Source: RGIG1995 sp045658315 (GTDB lineage: Bacteria; Bacillota; Clostridia; Oscillospirales; CAG-272). Taken from it: DNA of 16,397 nt. How positions within the stretch are numbered: the stretch's first letter is position 1; every line of letters starts with the position of its first letter. The position numbers and the translations under genes are program-made. The notes beneath the pieces were generated by a model that worked only from the letters and a program-made list of their open reading frames with translations, was not told the DNA's origin and made no database searches. The DNA lies in contig JAZOUV010000062.1 of the NCBI GenBank assembly GCA_045658315.1, positions 1-16,397 of the forward strand, read 5' to 3'. This document shows positions 1 to 6,797 of the stretch, piece after piece.

Positions 1-218
1 TGAATACCAAGAGCGACTACTGTCAGGAATGTGGATATGACGGCGAAATTCTTATAGAAAGCGACGAGAATAACAAGCTTATCTGGAAATGCCCCAAGTG
101 CGGTAATACCAACCTGAATAAGATGAACGTTGCAAGAAGAACTTGCGGTTATATAGGCACACAGTATTGGAATCAGGGCAGAACGCAAGAGATAAAAGAA
201 AGAGTGTTGCACCTCTGA
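1..218 (+). CDS. nrdD: Anaerobic ribonucleoside-triphosphate reductase, C-terminal fragment (partial, starts before the window)
   Basis: This is the last 71 codons (from base 3) of the class III reductase that makes deoxynucleotides without oxygen. Two Cys pairs, YCQEC (fragment residues 6-10) and CPKC (30-33), form the C-terminal zinc site typical of NrdD. The motif RRTCGYIG (45-52) holds the glycine, G49 of the fragment (bases 147-149), that carries the catalytic glycyl radical in this family. The stop at 216-218 lies one base before the nrdG start, so the two are almost certainly cotranscribed and translationally coupled. NrdG activates NrdD by forming that radical. The main catalytic barrel is outside the window. 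Confidence 0.95.
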   Translation, partial: NTKSDYCQECGYDGEILIESDENNKLIWKCPKCGNTNLNKMNVARRTCGYIGTQYWNQGRTQEIKERVLHL

Positions 219-219
219 T

Positions 220-744
220 ATGTTTTACGGCGAAATAAAAAAGACAGACGTTGCGAACGGTACGGGAGTTAGAGTCAGCCTGTTTGTATCAGGCTGTACC
301 CACCACTGCAAAGGGTGCTTTAATCCTGATACGTGGAACTTCTGCTATGGTAAGGAATATACCGCAGAGACCGAAGCCGAGATAATCGAAGCTATGAAAC
401 CAAGCTATATCGAGGGCTTATCTTTGCTCGGCGGAGAACCGTTTGAGCCCGAAAATCAAAAAGTTCTTGTCAAACTCTTAAAAAGGATAAGACAAGAACT
501 GCCCGAGAAGAACATTTGGTGTTATTCGGGATATACGTTTGAAGAGCTTATCGGTAAAAAAGAATCAAGAGCATTTACAGATACAACACTTGAAATGCTG
601 TCTTTGATAGACACACTGGTAGACGGCGAATTTGTGGAAGAACTAAAGGATATTTCACTAAAGTTCCGAGGCTCGTCAAACCAAAGGATAATCAATGTGA
701 AACAATCACTCGACAAAAAAGAAGCAACCAAAAAGGAACTGTGA
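220..744 (+). CDS. nrdG: Anaerobic ribonucleotide reductase activating protein (radical SAM)
   Basis: This 174-residue radical SAM enzyme uses a [4Fe-4S] cluster and S-adenosylmethionine to generate the glycyl radical on NrdD. The cluster motif is CTHHCKGC (C26, C30, C33), the CX3CX2C spacing of this superfamily, followed by FNPDTW. The GGEPF motif at 71-75 binds the SAM amino group in homologues. The length is normal for NrdG. The ATG follows the nrdD stop after one base, and its weak upstream purine tract suggests coupling to nrdD translation. The last codons lie in the left arm of a terminator hairpin, and the stop codon sits in its loop. Confidence 0.96.
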   Translation: MFYGEIKKTDVANGTGVRVSLFVSGCTHHCKGCFNPDTWNFCYGKEYTAETEAEIIEAMKPSYIEGLSLLGGEPFEPENQKVLVKLLKRIRQELPEKNIWCYSGYTFEELIGKKESRAFTDTTLEMLSLIDTLVDGEFVEELKDISLKFRGSSNQRIINVKQSLDKKEATKKEL

Positions 745-763
745 AAACAGTTCCTTTTTGGTT
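726..763. terminator. Bidirectional intrinsic terminator between nrdG and the lipoprotein gene
   Basis: A perfect 16-bp stem (726-741 with 748-763) has a 6-base loop, and the nrdG stop codon (742-744) lies in that loop. The arm contains five T's after GTTCC on the plus strand. On the minus strand the stem is followed by a T-rich run, so it can serve both convergent genes. Confidence 0.85.
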
Positions 764-769
764 TATGTG

Positions 770-2056
770 TCACTTCGGGATTATAACTATACTTTGTTTT
801 CCAAGTATATCATACGCTTTTTCCACTGCTTCCTTATTGTATCCTATATAATTTGTTACGCCTTTATGCATCTTCATCGGGTCATTAAAAAAATAATGTT
901 CATTGTCATACCCGACTAACAGTAAACAATGGAGTTTTTTGTTATATCTAATATTCTTTCCACTATCCGTAACCCACTCGGCAAAATAGCTGTCATCGCT
1001 GCTGTCAATCATTTCAACAGTTGCCCATATTATAACGGGGATATCTTTGTCAATATATTGCTCACACAGTTCACTCAGTGTTTTGCCATAGATATTATTA
1101 ACCTCATATTTGAGAGGATCAACTATTTTTTTCATTGCTTTTGCAATAACGGGAGAATTGCATCCCCATCCACTCTGCAACCTTGGATCTCCGCAATATA
1201 CAACATCGGGATCAGGTCCAATACCGTTTACAATCGGATTTTTCCCTTTGGAAAGATATTTGTCGATAAAACTGTCTACAGTAATATCAATTCCCCAATA
1301 TTTCAGTGCCATAACCGCACTTACACTTTCACACCCATTCGGATATTTAATATTTTGATATATGTACGGAGCGTCTAAAATTTTTGCGGTTTCATTCGGA
1401 ATAACTGTGTTATCTCTTTTTTCAAATATTCTTATCTCAATTCCATTAACGCACTTCAGCACACTCTCATCGAGAACTCCCGCGTTTAAAATATTATAGT
1501 CATTCATTATTTGCCTTGTTAATGTATTCTGCCCGCTGCTTTTCCATTCCAACCATCCGCTAACATTTTTTACGCGATACAAAACAATATATTTATCATC
1601 AACTTTCCCTTTATGATCCCAAATTTCAATGTCGATATCTTTTATTGTTTCTCCCGGCAGACCGGCATAATCATATTCCCCGTTTTCCCAACTGGATACA
1701 GGCTCCAACCAACCGTATTTTTCTGTAAAACATCTGTATTTCAAATAGTATGGCTTGTCAGGCGTATATAAAAACAATCCGTCAATATCTGATATCCATT
1801 TTTCAGCAGATAAAGTATCCCACTCTTTATCACCTGCTATGCGATATTTTTGTATTACATTCTCACATTCAACCCATTCGCTAATAAAAGAATCTTTTAT
1901 AGTGGGTTCAATTTTTGTATCTCCGTTATCTTTCCCGTTTTTTACTCTTACTCCCCAATTACTTCCAACTACAAAAGCGTTTTCAGTATTTTTTGCACAC
2001 CCTATGGCAAATATACATATAAATAATGCCCAAAACAATATAACTATCTTTCTCAT
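770..2056 (-). CDS. Lipoprotein with ChW-like repeats and a C-terminal C39-like cysteine peptidase domain
   Basis: A 428-residue exported protein. Starting at the ATG at 2054-2056, it has a positively charged n-region (MRK), a hydrophobic stretch and a lipobox FAIGC with lipidation Cys20, so it is probably anchored on the outer face of the membrane. A GTG four codons upstream keeps the frame open but would add residues ahead of the signal peptide. Residues about 104-146 and 159-211 resemble clostridial hydrophobic (ChW) repeats, with a YGWLE or SGWLEW core, a later AG, and a closing IEIW or IEIRI. Residues about 230-428 match the C39-like peptidase fold: Q234, C242 in NGCES, H376 in LHCLLLVGYD, and D392 in NDP form a plausible oxyanion residue and Cys-His-Asp triad. 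It is divergent from an XRE regulator, and its promoter lies in a repeated operator-like motif. Substrate unknown. Confidence 0.82.
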   Translation of the reverse strand: MRKIVILFWALFICIFAIGCAKNTENAFVVGSNWGVRVKNGKDNGDTKIEPTIKDSFISEWVECENVIQKYRIAGDKEWDTLSAEKWISDIDGLFLYTPDKPYYLKYRCFTEKYGWLEPVSSWENGEYDYAGLPGETIKDIDIEIWDHKGKVDDKYIVLYRVKNVSGWLEWKSSGQNTLTRQIMNDYNILNAGVLDESVLKCVNGIEIRIFEKRDNTVIPNETAKILDAPYIYQNIKYPNGCESVSAVMALKYWGIDITVDSFIDKYLSKGKNPIVNGIGPDPDVVYCGDPRLQSGWGCNSPVIAKAMKKIVDPLKYEVNNIYGKTLSELCEQYIDKDIPVIIWATVEMIDSSDDSYFAEWVTDSGKNIRYNKKLHCLLLVGYDNEHYFFNDPMKMHKGVTNYIGYNKEAVEKAYDILGKQSIVIIPK

Positions 2057-2090
2057 AATTATCCCCACAAAAGACTGCCCTTGAATACAC

Positions 2091-2188
2091 AGGAGCTATT
2101 CTTCCTATAATTATATAGTTTTAGCTCCTATTTGTCAAGGCAATTTGGAGTTATAATTCCTATATACAAACACAAGGAGGAATTATAA
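2091..2188. promoter_or_regulatory. Operator-like repeats between lipoprotein and XRE regulator genes
   Basis: The 14-base motif GGAGNTATNNTTCC occurs at 2092-2105 and 2147-2160, 55 bp apart. The second copy is a palindrome except for one base pair. Half-sites are seen as TAGCTCC (2122-2128, inverted) and GGAATTATAA (2179-2188, reaching the regulator start codon). AGGAGCTA (2091-2098) and TAGCTCCT (2122-2129) also form a perfect inverted repeat flanking the lipoprotein -10. A TATAAT (2152-2157) inside the second copy is the likely -10 of the regulator, with no good -35. I infer that the regulator binds here and controls both genes. Confidence 0.6.
2110..2138 (-). promoter_or_regulatory. Consensus sigma-A promoter of the lipoprotein gene
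   Basis: On the minus strand TTGACA (2133-2138) is followed by a 17-bp spacer and TATAAT (2110-2115), a perfect match to the housekeeping consensus. The start codon lies about 54 bp downstream of the -10. Such a strong promoter suggests expression is set by repression. GGAGCTA half-sites lie in the spacer and just downstream of the -10. Confidence 0.88.
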
Positions 2189-2517
2189 TGCTGATTTTTG
2201 ATTTCCACTCCATAGGCAACAAATTGTACAACCTCCGCAAGAAAGCAGGATTAACTCAAGCGGAGGTAGCCGAAGCCGCAGGATTGGCAGACCGCACCTA
2301 TGCAGATATCGAACGCGGCTCGGTCAATATGCGAATTGAAACCATCTTGAAAATATGTAACGTACTGCATATCACCCCTGACGAAATATTGACAGATGAC
2401 AATCCGTCATATACAAACAGGCAAGAAGAATTGTTTGAAAGGCTCAATTCGCTTTCTCCAAAAGAAAAAGAAACAGCTTTGCAGCTACTTAGTGTTTATT
2501 TGAAATCATTGTCATAA
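2188..2517 (+). CDS. XRE-family helix-turn-helix transcriptional regulator
   Basis: A 109-residue DNA-binding protein. Residues about 9-66 form a single Cro/CI-type HTH domain: LRKKAGLTQAEVAEAAGL is the first part, followed by the recognition-helix region RTYADIERGSVNMRIETIL and the usual closing ITPDEIL. The C-terminal 40 residues are polar and helical (ERLNSLSPKEKETALQLL), a size suited to dimerisation, and no ligand-binding domain is seen. An ideal ribosome binding site AAGGAGG (2174-2180) lies 7 bases before the ATG. It is divergent from the C39-like lipoprotein gene and is the obvious candidate to act on the shared operator-like repeats, probably also controlling itself. The target assignment is inference from position. 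Confidence 0.9.
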   Translation: MLIFDFHSIGNKLYNLRKKAGLTQAEVAEAAGLADRTYADIERGSVNMRIETILKICNVLHITPDEILTDDNPSYTNRQEELFERLNSLSPKEKETALQLLSVYLKSLS

Positions 2518-2550
2518 ATGATTAATAAGCTTGACAGATGAGGAAAAAAA

Positions 2551-2621
2551 TCCCTCTCAGTCAGCTTTGCTGACAGCTCTCCCGAAGGGAGAGGTGGTAC
2601 ACTTTAGTGTGACGAAGAGGA
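2551..2621 (+). repeat. Hairpin-rich intergenic repeat, copy C
   Basis: Three small stems follow each other: GTCAGC/GCTGAC (2560-2565 with 2569-2574), CTCTCCC/GGGAGAG (2577-2583 with 2587-2593, loop GAA), and ACACT/AGTGT (2599-2603 with 2606-2610). The last two are joined by GTGGT and followed by GACGAAGAGGAGC. This is the order seen in copies A and B on the other side of the DUF559 gene: C/G-rich hairpin, GTGG-like linker, variable hairpin, G/A-rich tail. The region codes for nothing visible. Confidence 0.7.
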
Positions 2622-2627
2622 GCACAA

Positions 2628-2660
2628 AAAAGCCGATAGAATTTTAATCTATCGGCTTTT
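2628..2660. terminator. Bidirectional intrinsic terminator between the XRE and DUF559 genes
   Basis: A 13-bp perfect stem AAAAGCCGATAGA (2628-2640) pairs with 2648-2660 around a 7-base loop. It ends in T's on both strands. The stop codon of the DUF559 gene (2644-2646, read on the minus strand) lies in the loop. Confidence 0.85.
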
Positions 2661-3033
2661 CTATTTCGCTTATTCTTTCTTGTATCGTTCTGTCAATAAC
2701 TGAGCATACACCGTTAAACTTTTTATCAACATCATTATTAGAAAAACGAATTACTTTAAGTTTATATTTTTCTATAACATCAGTTCTGAGCGAATCATAA
2801 TGTTTTCCGTCAGGCGTATAATGTTGTGAACCGTCAAGCTCTATTACAAGCTTTGCCTTTGCACAATAAAAATCTACAATGAAGTTATCTATAATTCGTT
2901 GGCGATATATTTTTATCGGATATTTGCCTAAATAATCATACCACAAATGCTTTTCTTGCGGAGTCATATTCTTTCGTAACTCTTTTGCAAACTCCAAAAG
3001 TGAATCATTCTTTTTTACTTTGAAATTGTTCAT
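2644..3033 (-). CDS. DUF559-family endonuclease-like protein (PD-(D/E)XK / Vsr-like fold)
   Basis: A 129-residue single-domain protein. The early LRKNMTPQEKHLWYDYL segment (19-35), then YRQRIIDNFIVDFYC (43-57) and KLVIELDGSQHY (61-72), are signatures of the DUF559 family, related to very-short-patch-repair endonucleases. D54, E65 and D67 are the probable metal-binding acids, with Q70-H71 following. RTDVIEKYKLKVIRFSNNDV (83-102) matches the family's closing strand. The biological role of the family is largely unknown; nuclease activity is inferred from the fold. The gene is flanked on both sides by related hairpin repeats, ends inside a terminator loop, and has only a weak ribosome binding site (GAGAG about 11 bases upstream). 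Confidence 0.85.
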   Translation of the reverse strand: MNNFKVKKNDSLLEFAKELRKNMTPQEKHLWYDYLGKYPIKIYRQRIIDNFIVDFYCAKAKLVIELDGSQHYTPDGKHYDSLRTDVIEKYKLKVIRFSNNDVDKKFNGVCSVIDRTIQERISEIEKPID

Positions 3034-3052
3034 AAAACTTTACTCTCACAAC

Positions 3053-3081
3053 ATTATCAGCAAAACTAATGAAATGGTCAC
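3053..3081 (-). promoter_or_regulatory. Possible promoter of the DUF559 gene
   Basis: On the minus strand GTGACC (3076-3081), a 17-bp spacer, then GATAAT (3053-3058). The -35 is a 4/6 match and the -10 a 5/6 match. It lies a few bases from repeat copy A, so the repeat may have brought it or may border it. Confidence 0.4.
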
Positions 3082-3086
3082 TACTA

Positions 3087-3133
3087 AGCCTCCCCTCTGG
3101 GGGAGGTGGCAGCGGAGCTGGCGGAAGGGGGCT
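3087..3133 (+). repeat. Hairpin-rich intergenic repeat, copy A
   Basis: It starts AGCCTCCCC and ends GGAAGGGGGCT. Hairpin 1 is CCTCCCC (3089-3095) with GGGGAGG (3100-3106), loop TCTG. Hairpin 2 is CAGC (3110-3113) with GCTG (3117-3120), loop GGA. The linker and tail match copy B, but the bases of hairpin 2 differ while pairing is kept. Confidence 0.75.
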
Positions 3134-3165
3134 GTCTTAAAGTTACTTTTTTTTAGCCCCACCCC

Positions 3166-3216
3166 GTCTTGCCAAATCTCATTTTTACAAACCTTTAGTT
3201 TTATCTTTGGCAAGAC
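3166..3216. repeat. Inverted repeat between copies A and B
   Basis: GTCTTGCCAAA (3166-3176) and TTTGGCAAGAC (3206-3216) are perfect 11-base inverted arms around a 29-base AT-rich centre. CACCCC-type sequence lies just outside both arms. It may be a third kind of small mobile or structural repeat nested between copies A and B. No open reading frame in it is credible. Confidence 0.6.
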
Positions 3217-3242
3217 ACCCCTCCCAAAGAAGTGGCGTTTTT

Positions 3243-3290
3243 TGCCTCCCCATTGGGGGAGGGGGACCATCGAAGATGGTGGAAGGGGCT
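3243..3290 (+). repeat. Hairpin-rich intergenic repeat, copy B
   Basis: It has the same orientation and design as copy A. Hairpin 1 is CCTCCCC (3245-3251) with GGGGAGG (3256-3262), loop ATTG. Hairpin 2 is ACCATC (3266-3271) with GATGGT (3275-3280), loop GAA. The tail is GGAAGGGGCT. It ends two bases from the polA stop codon, so polA transcripts read through it. Confidence 0.75.
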
Positions 3291-3291
3291 C

Positions 3292-5787
3292 TTACTTACA
3301 TTCAAACCAAGTTTTACCGCTTTGTATTTCCACAGTCAACGGAACTGAGAGCTTAACTGCGTTTTCCATTTCTCTCTGCAATATTTCTTTCGCTTGCTCT
3401 GCACAGTTGACGTTACTTTCAACGATAAGCTCATCGTGCACCTGCAATATAAGCTTAGCATCAATACCGCTTTCATTTAATGCCTTTTCGGTATTTATCA
3501 TAGCTATTTTTATAATATCCGCCGCCGTTCCCTGCAAGGGACTATTCATAGCAACTCTTTCACCAAACTTACGCAAAACAGCCTTCCCCGACTTCAAATC
3601 GGGAATATACCTTCTTCGTCCGTAAAGAGTCGTTACAAATCCGTCTTCTTTAGCCTTTTCAACGGTATTCTTCAAATATTCGTCAACCTTAGGATACGTT
3701 GCAAAATAGCTCTGTATATATTCTCCCGCCTGCTTTTTCGTTACCTTTATATCAGAAGCAAGAGAGAAATCACCCATACCGTACACAATACCGAAATTAA
3801 CAGCCTTCGCCCTCTTTCTCTGCTCGGAAGTTACAAACTCAATGGGCGTATTGAACACCTGCGATGCCGTAACCGTATGAATATCAACGCCGTCAATAAA
3901 AGCGTTAGTCATAGTTTCGTCGCCCGATATTGCCGCCAACAAACGCAGTTCTATCTGCGAATAGTCGGCATCTATCAAAACGTAGGAATCACTTTCGGGT
4001 ATGAAAAATCTGCGGAGTTCTCTGCCCATATCCTGCCTTACGGGAATATTCTGCAAATTAGGCTCTGTAGAAGACAGTCTGCCCGTTGCCGTACCGGTCT
4101 GCTTAAAAGTTGTATGAACTTTACCGTTTTCATCAGCAACGGCAAGCAGTCCGTCAACGTACGTGCTCTTTAATTTTACGACCTGTCTGTATTCGAGAAT
4201 ATCGTCAACAATAGGTGCATAAGGTCTCAATTTTTCGAGCACCTCGGCATTTGTCGAATAACCCGTCTTCGTCTTTTTAACCGCAGGAAGCTGTAGTTTT
4301 TCGAAAAGCACTTCTCCGAGCTGTTTCGGCGAATTTATATTAAATTCACACCCTGCGGCAAAATAAATTCTGCCCGTCAATTCCTCGGCAATCCCCGCCA
4401 AGACTTCGCCGTATTTTGAAAGTCCGTTTCTCTCTATCCTGAAACCGCGTCTCTCCATATTTGAGAGAGTACAAGCAAGAGGCATTTCAATATCACACAA
4501 AAGCTCGGTCATTCCCGCATCTTCAACGGTCTTTTCGAGAACGGTATATAATTTAAAGATAGTCTGTGCTTTGTCGGTCTTGCCCTCTTCATAAATAGAA
4601 TTCAAATACGAAGACGTAAGATGCTCAATATCGTAGTTGCCCATATTGGAATCGGCAAGATATGCCCCCAAGGTTACGTCAAAAACGATACCGTTAATCT
4701 CCTTTTCCATATCGGAAAACTCACCGTAGCTCTTCTTCAAATCAAACAATACCTTTTTGTAGTCTTTATCTGCAAAGAAAGCATAAGAATCGGATATATC
4801 CGCTTTGACAGCAACATTTTCCGATACTATACTAACTGTGTTTTCGGTTATATCTACCGCATATATCTTTTCTTTATCCAAACTCGACAAGTCGGTCAAA
4901 GTCGTATATTCAACCGAAGCCTCTTCTTTTGTAAGCTCAAGTCTCTTTATAAAATTAAAGAATTCCAGTTCAGTAAACAGTTCGGTTAAAGCACCTGAAT
5001 CAAAGCCCATGTATTCAATATCATTGAGACCGAGTTTCAAAGGAGCATTTCTTTCGATTCTCGCCAAAAACTGTGATAGAAAAGCCATATCCTTTGATGT
5101 AATAAGCTTTTGCTTAAGAGAAGCCGAAATATCTTTAGATTCAATATTCTCATACAGCTTTTCAAGACTGCCCTCAGCCGCTATCAGCTTAATAGCCGTC
5201 TTTTCACCAACCCCTGCAACCCCTGGGATATTATCCGAGCTGTCGCCCATAAGTGCTTTCAAATCAACAAACTGCTCTGGCTGAATAGTATATTTTTCAA
5301 AGAACTTTTCTCTGTCAAAAGTAACGGTGTCAGTGTTACCCGAAAGTAATACTTTAGTTGTATCGGAAATAAGCTGTAATGAGTCCTTATCTCCCGTCAG
5401 CACAAACACCTCAACACCGTTTTGCTCACCCATATTCGCAAGTGTTCCCAAAATATCATCAGCCTCGTATCCCTCTTTTTCAAGAACAGCAAAGCCTAAC
5501 GCAGAAGCAACTTTTTTCGCATAAGGCATCTGCATTTTGAGCTCATCGGGCATAGCGTGTCGTCCCGCCTTATATTCAGCATATTCCTTGTGTCTGAAGG
5601 TGGGTGCTTTCAAGTCAAATGCTACAGCCGCATAGTCGGGAGAGAGGCTGTGCAGATTTTTCAGTAAGATATTGACAAAACCGTATATAGCGTTTGTATG
5701 CAATCCTTCTTTTGTAGTCAGAGGACGGATACCGTAAAAGGCTCTGTTTACTATACTGTTTCCGTCGATTACAAGCATTTTTTTCAT
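3292..5787 (-). CDS. polA: DNA polymerase I
   Basis: An 831-residue family A polymerase for Okazaki-fragment processing and repair synthesis. Residues 1-290 are the 5' nuclease domain, with acidic sites at D8, D58, E108-D110-D111, TGDKDS (131-136) and GDSSDNIPG (181-189). Residues 300-440 correspond to the 3'-5' exonuclease domain but look inactive: the first motif reads AVDITEN instead of a D-x-E core, and no YxxxD third motif is seen, though D370 remains. Residues 440-831 are the polymerase domain: motif A DYSQIELR with D608, motif B KAVNFGIVYG with K661, F665 and Y669, and motif C QVHDE with D785-E786. The length suits proofreading-less family members. The ATG is preceded by GGGAGA (minus strand, 5796-5801). 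Confidence 0.97.
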   Translation of the reverse strand: MKKMLVIDGNSIVNRAFYGIRPLTTKEGLHTNAIYGFVNILLKNLHSLSPDYAAVAFDLKAPTFRHKEYAEYKAGRHAMPDELKMQMPYAKKVASALGFAVLEKEGYEADDILGTLANMGEQNGVEVFVLTGDKDSLQLISDTTKVLLSGNTDTVTFDREKFFEKYTIQPEQFVDLKALMGDSSDNIPGVAGVGEKTAIKLIAAEGSLEKLYENIESKDISASLKQKLITSKDMAFLSQFLARIERNAPLKLGLNDIEYMGFDSGALTELFTELEFFNFIKRLELTKEEASVEYTTLTDLSSLDKEKIYAVDITENTVSIVSENVAVKADISDSYAFFADKDYKKVLFDLKKSYGEFSDMEKEINGIVFDVTLGAYLADSNMGNYDIEHLTSSYLNSIYEEGKTDKAQTIFKLYTVLEKTVEDAGMTELLCDIEMPLACTLSNMERRGFRIERNGLSKYGEVLAGIAEELTGRIYFAAGCEFNINSPKQLGEVLFEKLQLPAVKKTKTGYSTNAEVLEKLRPYAPIVDDILEYRQVVKLKSTYVDGLLAVADENGKVHTTFKQTGTATGRLSSTEPNLQNIPVRQDMGRELRRFFIPESDSYVLIDADYSQIELRLLAAISGDETMTNAFIDGVDIHTVTASQVFNTPIEFVTSEQRKRAKAVNFGIVYGMGDFSLASDIKVTKKQAGEYIQSYFATYPKVDEYLKNTVEKAKEDGFVTTLYGRRRYIPDLKSGKAVLRKFGERVAMNSPLQGTAADIIKIAMINTEKALNESGIDAKLILQVHDELIVESNVNCAEQAKEILQREMENAVKLSVPLTVEIQSGKTWFECK

Positions 5788-5822
5788 AATATTTTTCTCC
5801 CGAATTGTTTATTATCCCTAAT

Positions 5823-5852
5823 ATTATACCACAATTACATATATAAAGTAAA
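5823..5852 (-). promoter_or_regulatory. Probable polA promoter
   Basis: On the minus strand TTTACT (5847-5852), an 18-bp spacer, then TATAAT (5823-5828), about 35 bp before the polA start codon. The -10 is perfect; the -35 is a 4/6 match. Confidence 0.65.
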
Positions 5853-5878
5853 TCATTTTTTCAAATAATAAAAAAAAC

Positions 5879-5907
5879 TTGATTATTTCAAAAGGCTGTT
5901 GTATAAT
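5879..5907 (+). promoter_or_regulatory. Promoter of the NYN-domain gene
   Basis: TTGATT (5879-5884), a 17-bp spacer, then TATAAT (5902-5907), about 45 bp before the start codon. It is back to back with the polA promoter, with about 26 bp between the two -35 elements. Confidence 0.8.
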
Positions 5908-5952
5908 GTAAATGTAGTTAATTTTAGAGAAAGGAGGACAAAGAATTCTCTG

Positions 5953-6741
5953 ATGTTTAATATTTTTAAACGTCAATCGAGCCACAAAAAACCCCACGCA
6001 ATAGCGTTTGTTGATTACGAACATTGGTATATTTCCCTTGAAAAGCTCCATCATCAAAAGCCCGATATCAAGGCTTGGTTCAATGAAATTTCCACCAAAT
6101 ACGACGTAAAAGACATTATCTTTTTTGCAGATTTTTCAAATACGGCAATTCGTCTTGAAATTCCAAAGATTCGCGAGGTTTCAAGCACCATAATCGAAAC
6201 TCAGAATGCATCTGTGCATCATAAAAAAGATTTCACCGATTTTATTATGCTTGACCATATTTATCAGAAAGCCGTAGAAGCACACAACATTGATACGTTT
6301 ATTATTTTTTCGGGCGACGGTCATTTCAGTTCAGCCGTCAGCTTTCTTGTTACAAGACGCAAAAAAGAAGTAATTGTTTACGGTGTTAAAGATGCAATGA
6401 GCACCCAGCTTAGAAACTGTGCGTCGAGCAGTTTTGAGCTTCCCGGAAGAGATGAAGAGCTTTATGGCTGTTTCAGAGCCATTCTTTCAAATCTCAAGCC
6501 ATTAACAGAAAAGAACAACAAGAAAAAAGGAAAAAGGAGTTATCCTACTTTTTGGGCAACGGTCGAAGCTGTTTCAAGGAAAAACAAAATCGACAAGGGT
6601 TATGTTACGAAAGCTATGCGTAAACTAATGGAAGATGGTTACGTATTCCAGAAAAAAGCAAAGGTAAGTGCGGTTAAGACCATTAAAGTCTTGGACGTAA
6701 ACTGGGATTCCGTCAAAAAAGACGGTTTGCTGACCGATTGA
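5953..6741 (+). CDS. NYN (PIN-like) domain protein with a C-terminal winged-helix-like region; putative RNase
   Basis: A 262-residue protein starting at the ATG at 5953. The ribosome binding site AAGGAGG (5931-5937) is 15 bases away, which is long, but no ATG, GTG or TTG lies closer in frame. Residues about 15-160 fit the NYN/LabA nuclease fold: AFVDYEHWYIS (18-28) with D21, TDFIMLDHIY (95-104) with D96 and D101, and FSGDGHFSSAVSFL (119-132) with D122. In many NYN proteins the last motif is SGDxDF; here the second acid is His124. A basic linker (KKKGKR) leads to residues 195-262, which look like a winged helix (FWATVEAVSRKNKIDKGYV). RNA cleavage is inferred from the fold. It is divergent from polA. 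Confidence 0.8.
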   Translation: MFNIFKRQSSHKKPHAIAFVDYEHWYISLEKLHHQKPDIKAWFNEISTKYDVKDIIFFADFSNTAIRLEIPKIREVSSTIIETQNASVHHKKDFTDFIMLDHIYQKAVEAHNIDTFIIFSGDGHFSSAVSFLVTRRKKEVIVYGVKDAMSTQLRNCASSSFELPGRDEELYGCFRAILSNLKPLTEKNNKKKGKRSYPTFWATVEAVSRKNKIDKGYVTKAMRKLMEDGYVFQKKAKVSAVKTIKVLDVNWDSVKKDGLLTD

Positions 6742-6750
6742 TAAAAACGC

Positions 6751-6775
6751 AAAGGGAGCTTTAAAGGCTCCCTTT
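6751..6775 (+). terminator. Possible terminator or attenuator after the NYN gene
   Basis: A 9-bp stem AAAGGGAGC (6751-6759) with GCTCCCTTT (6767-6775) around a 7-base loop. Only three T's end the stem and the next bases are AATCAC, so termination is probably partial and some transcripts may reach the acetyltransferase gene 22 bp further on. Confidence 0.6.
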
Positions 6776-6797
6776 AATCACAAAAAGGAAAAGAAAT

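Noticed and set aside
929..1378. 149-codon plus-strand open frame
   Set aside because: It lies inside the lipoprotein gene on the opposite strand, has no ribosome binding site, and reads as a compositional shadow without domain features.
2057..2068. GTG start for the lipoprotein, four codons upstream of the ATG
   Set aside because: It would put extra residues before the MRK signal-peptide start. The ATG gives a standard lipoprotein signal.
3046..3270. 74-codon minus-strand open frame between polA and the DUF559 gene
   Set aside because: It is made almost entirely of repeat DNA and has no start signal or recognisable domain.
3020..3625. 201-codon plus-strand open frame across the repeats
   Set aside because: It runs through the hairpin repeats and into the antisense of polA. 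The predicted protein is low-complexity and Trp/Pro-rich from the repeats.
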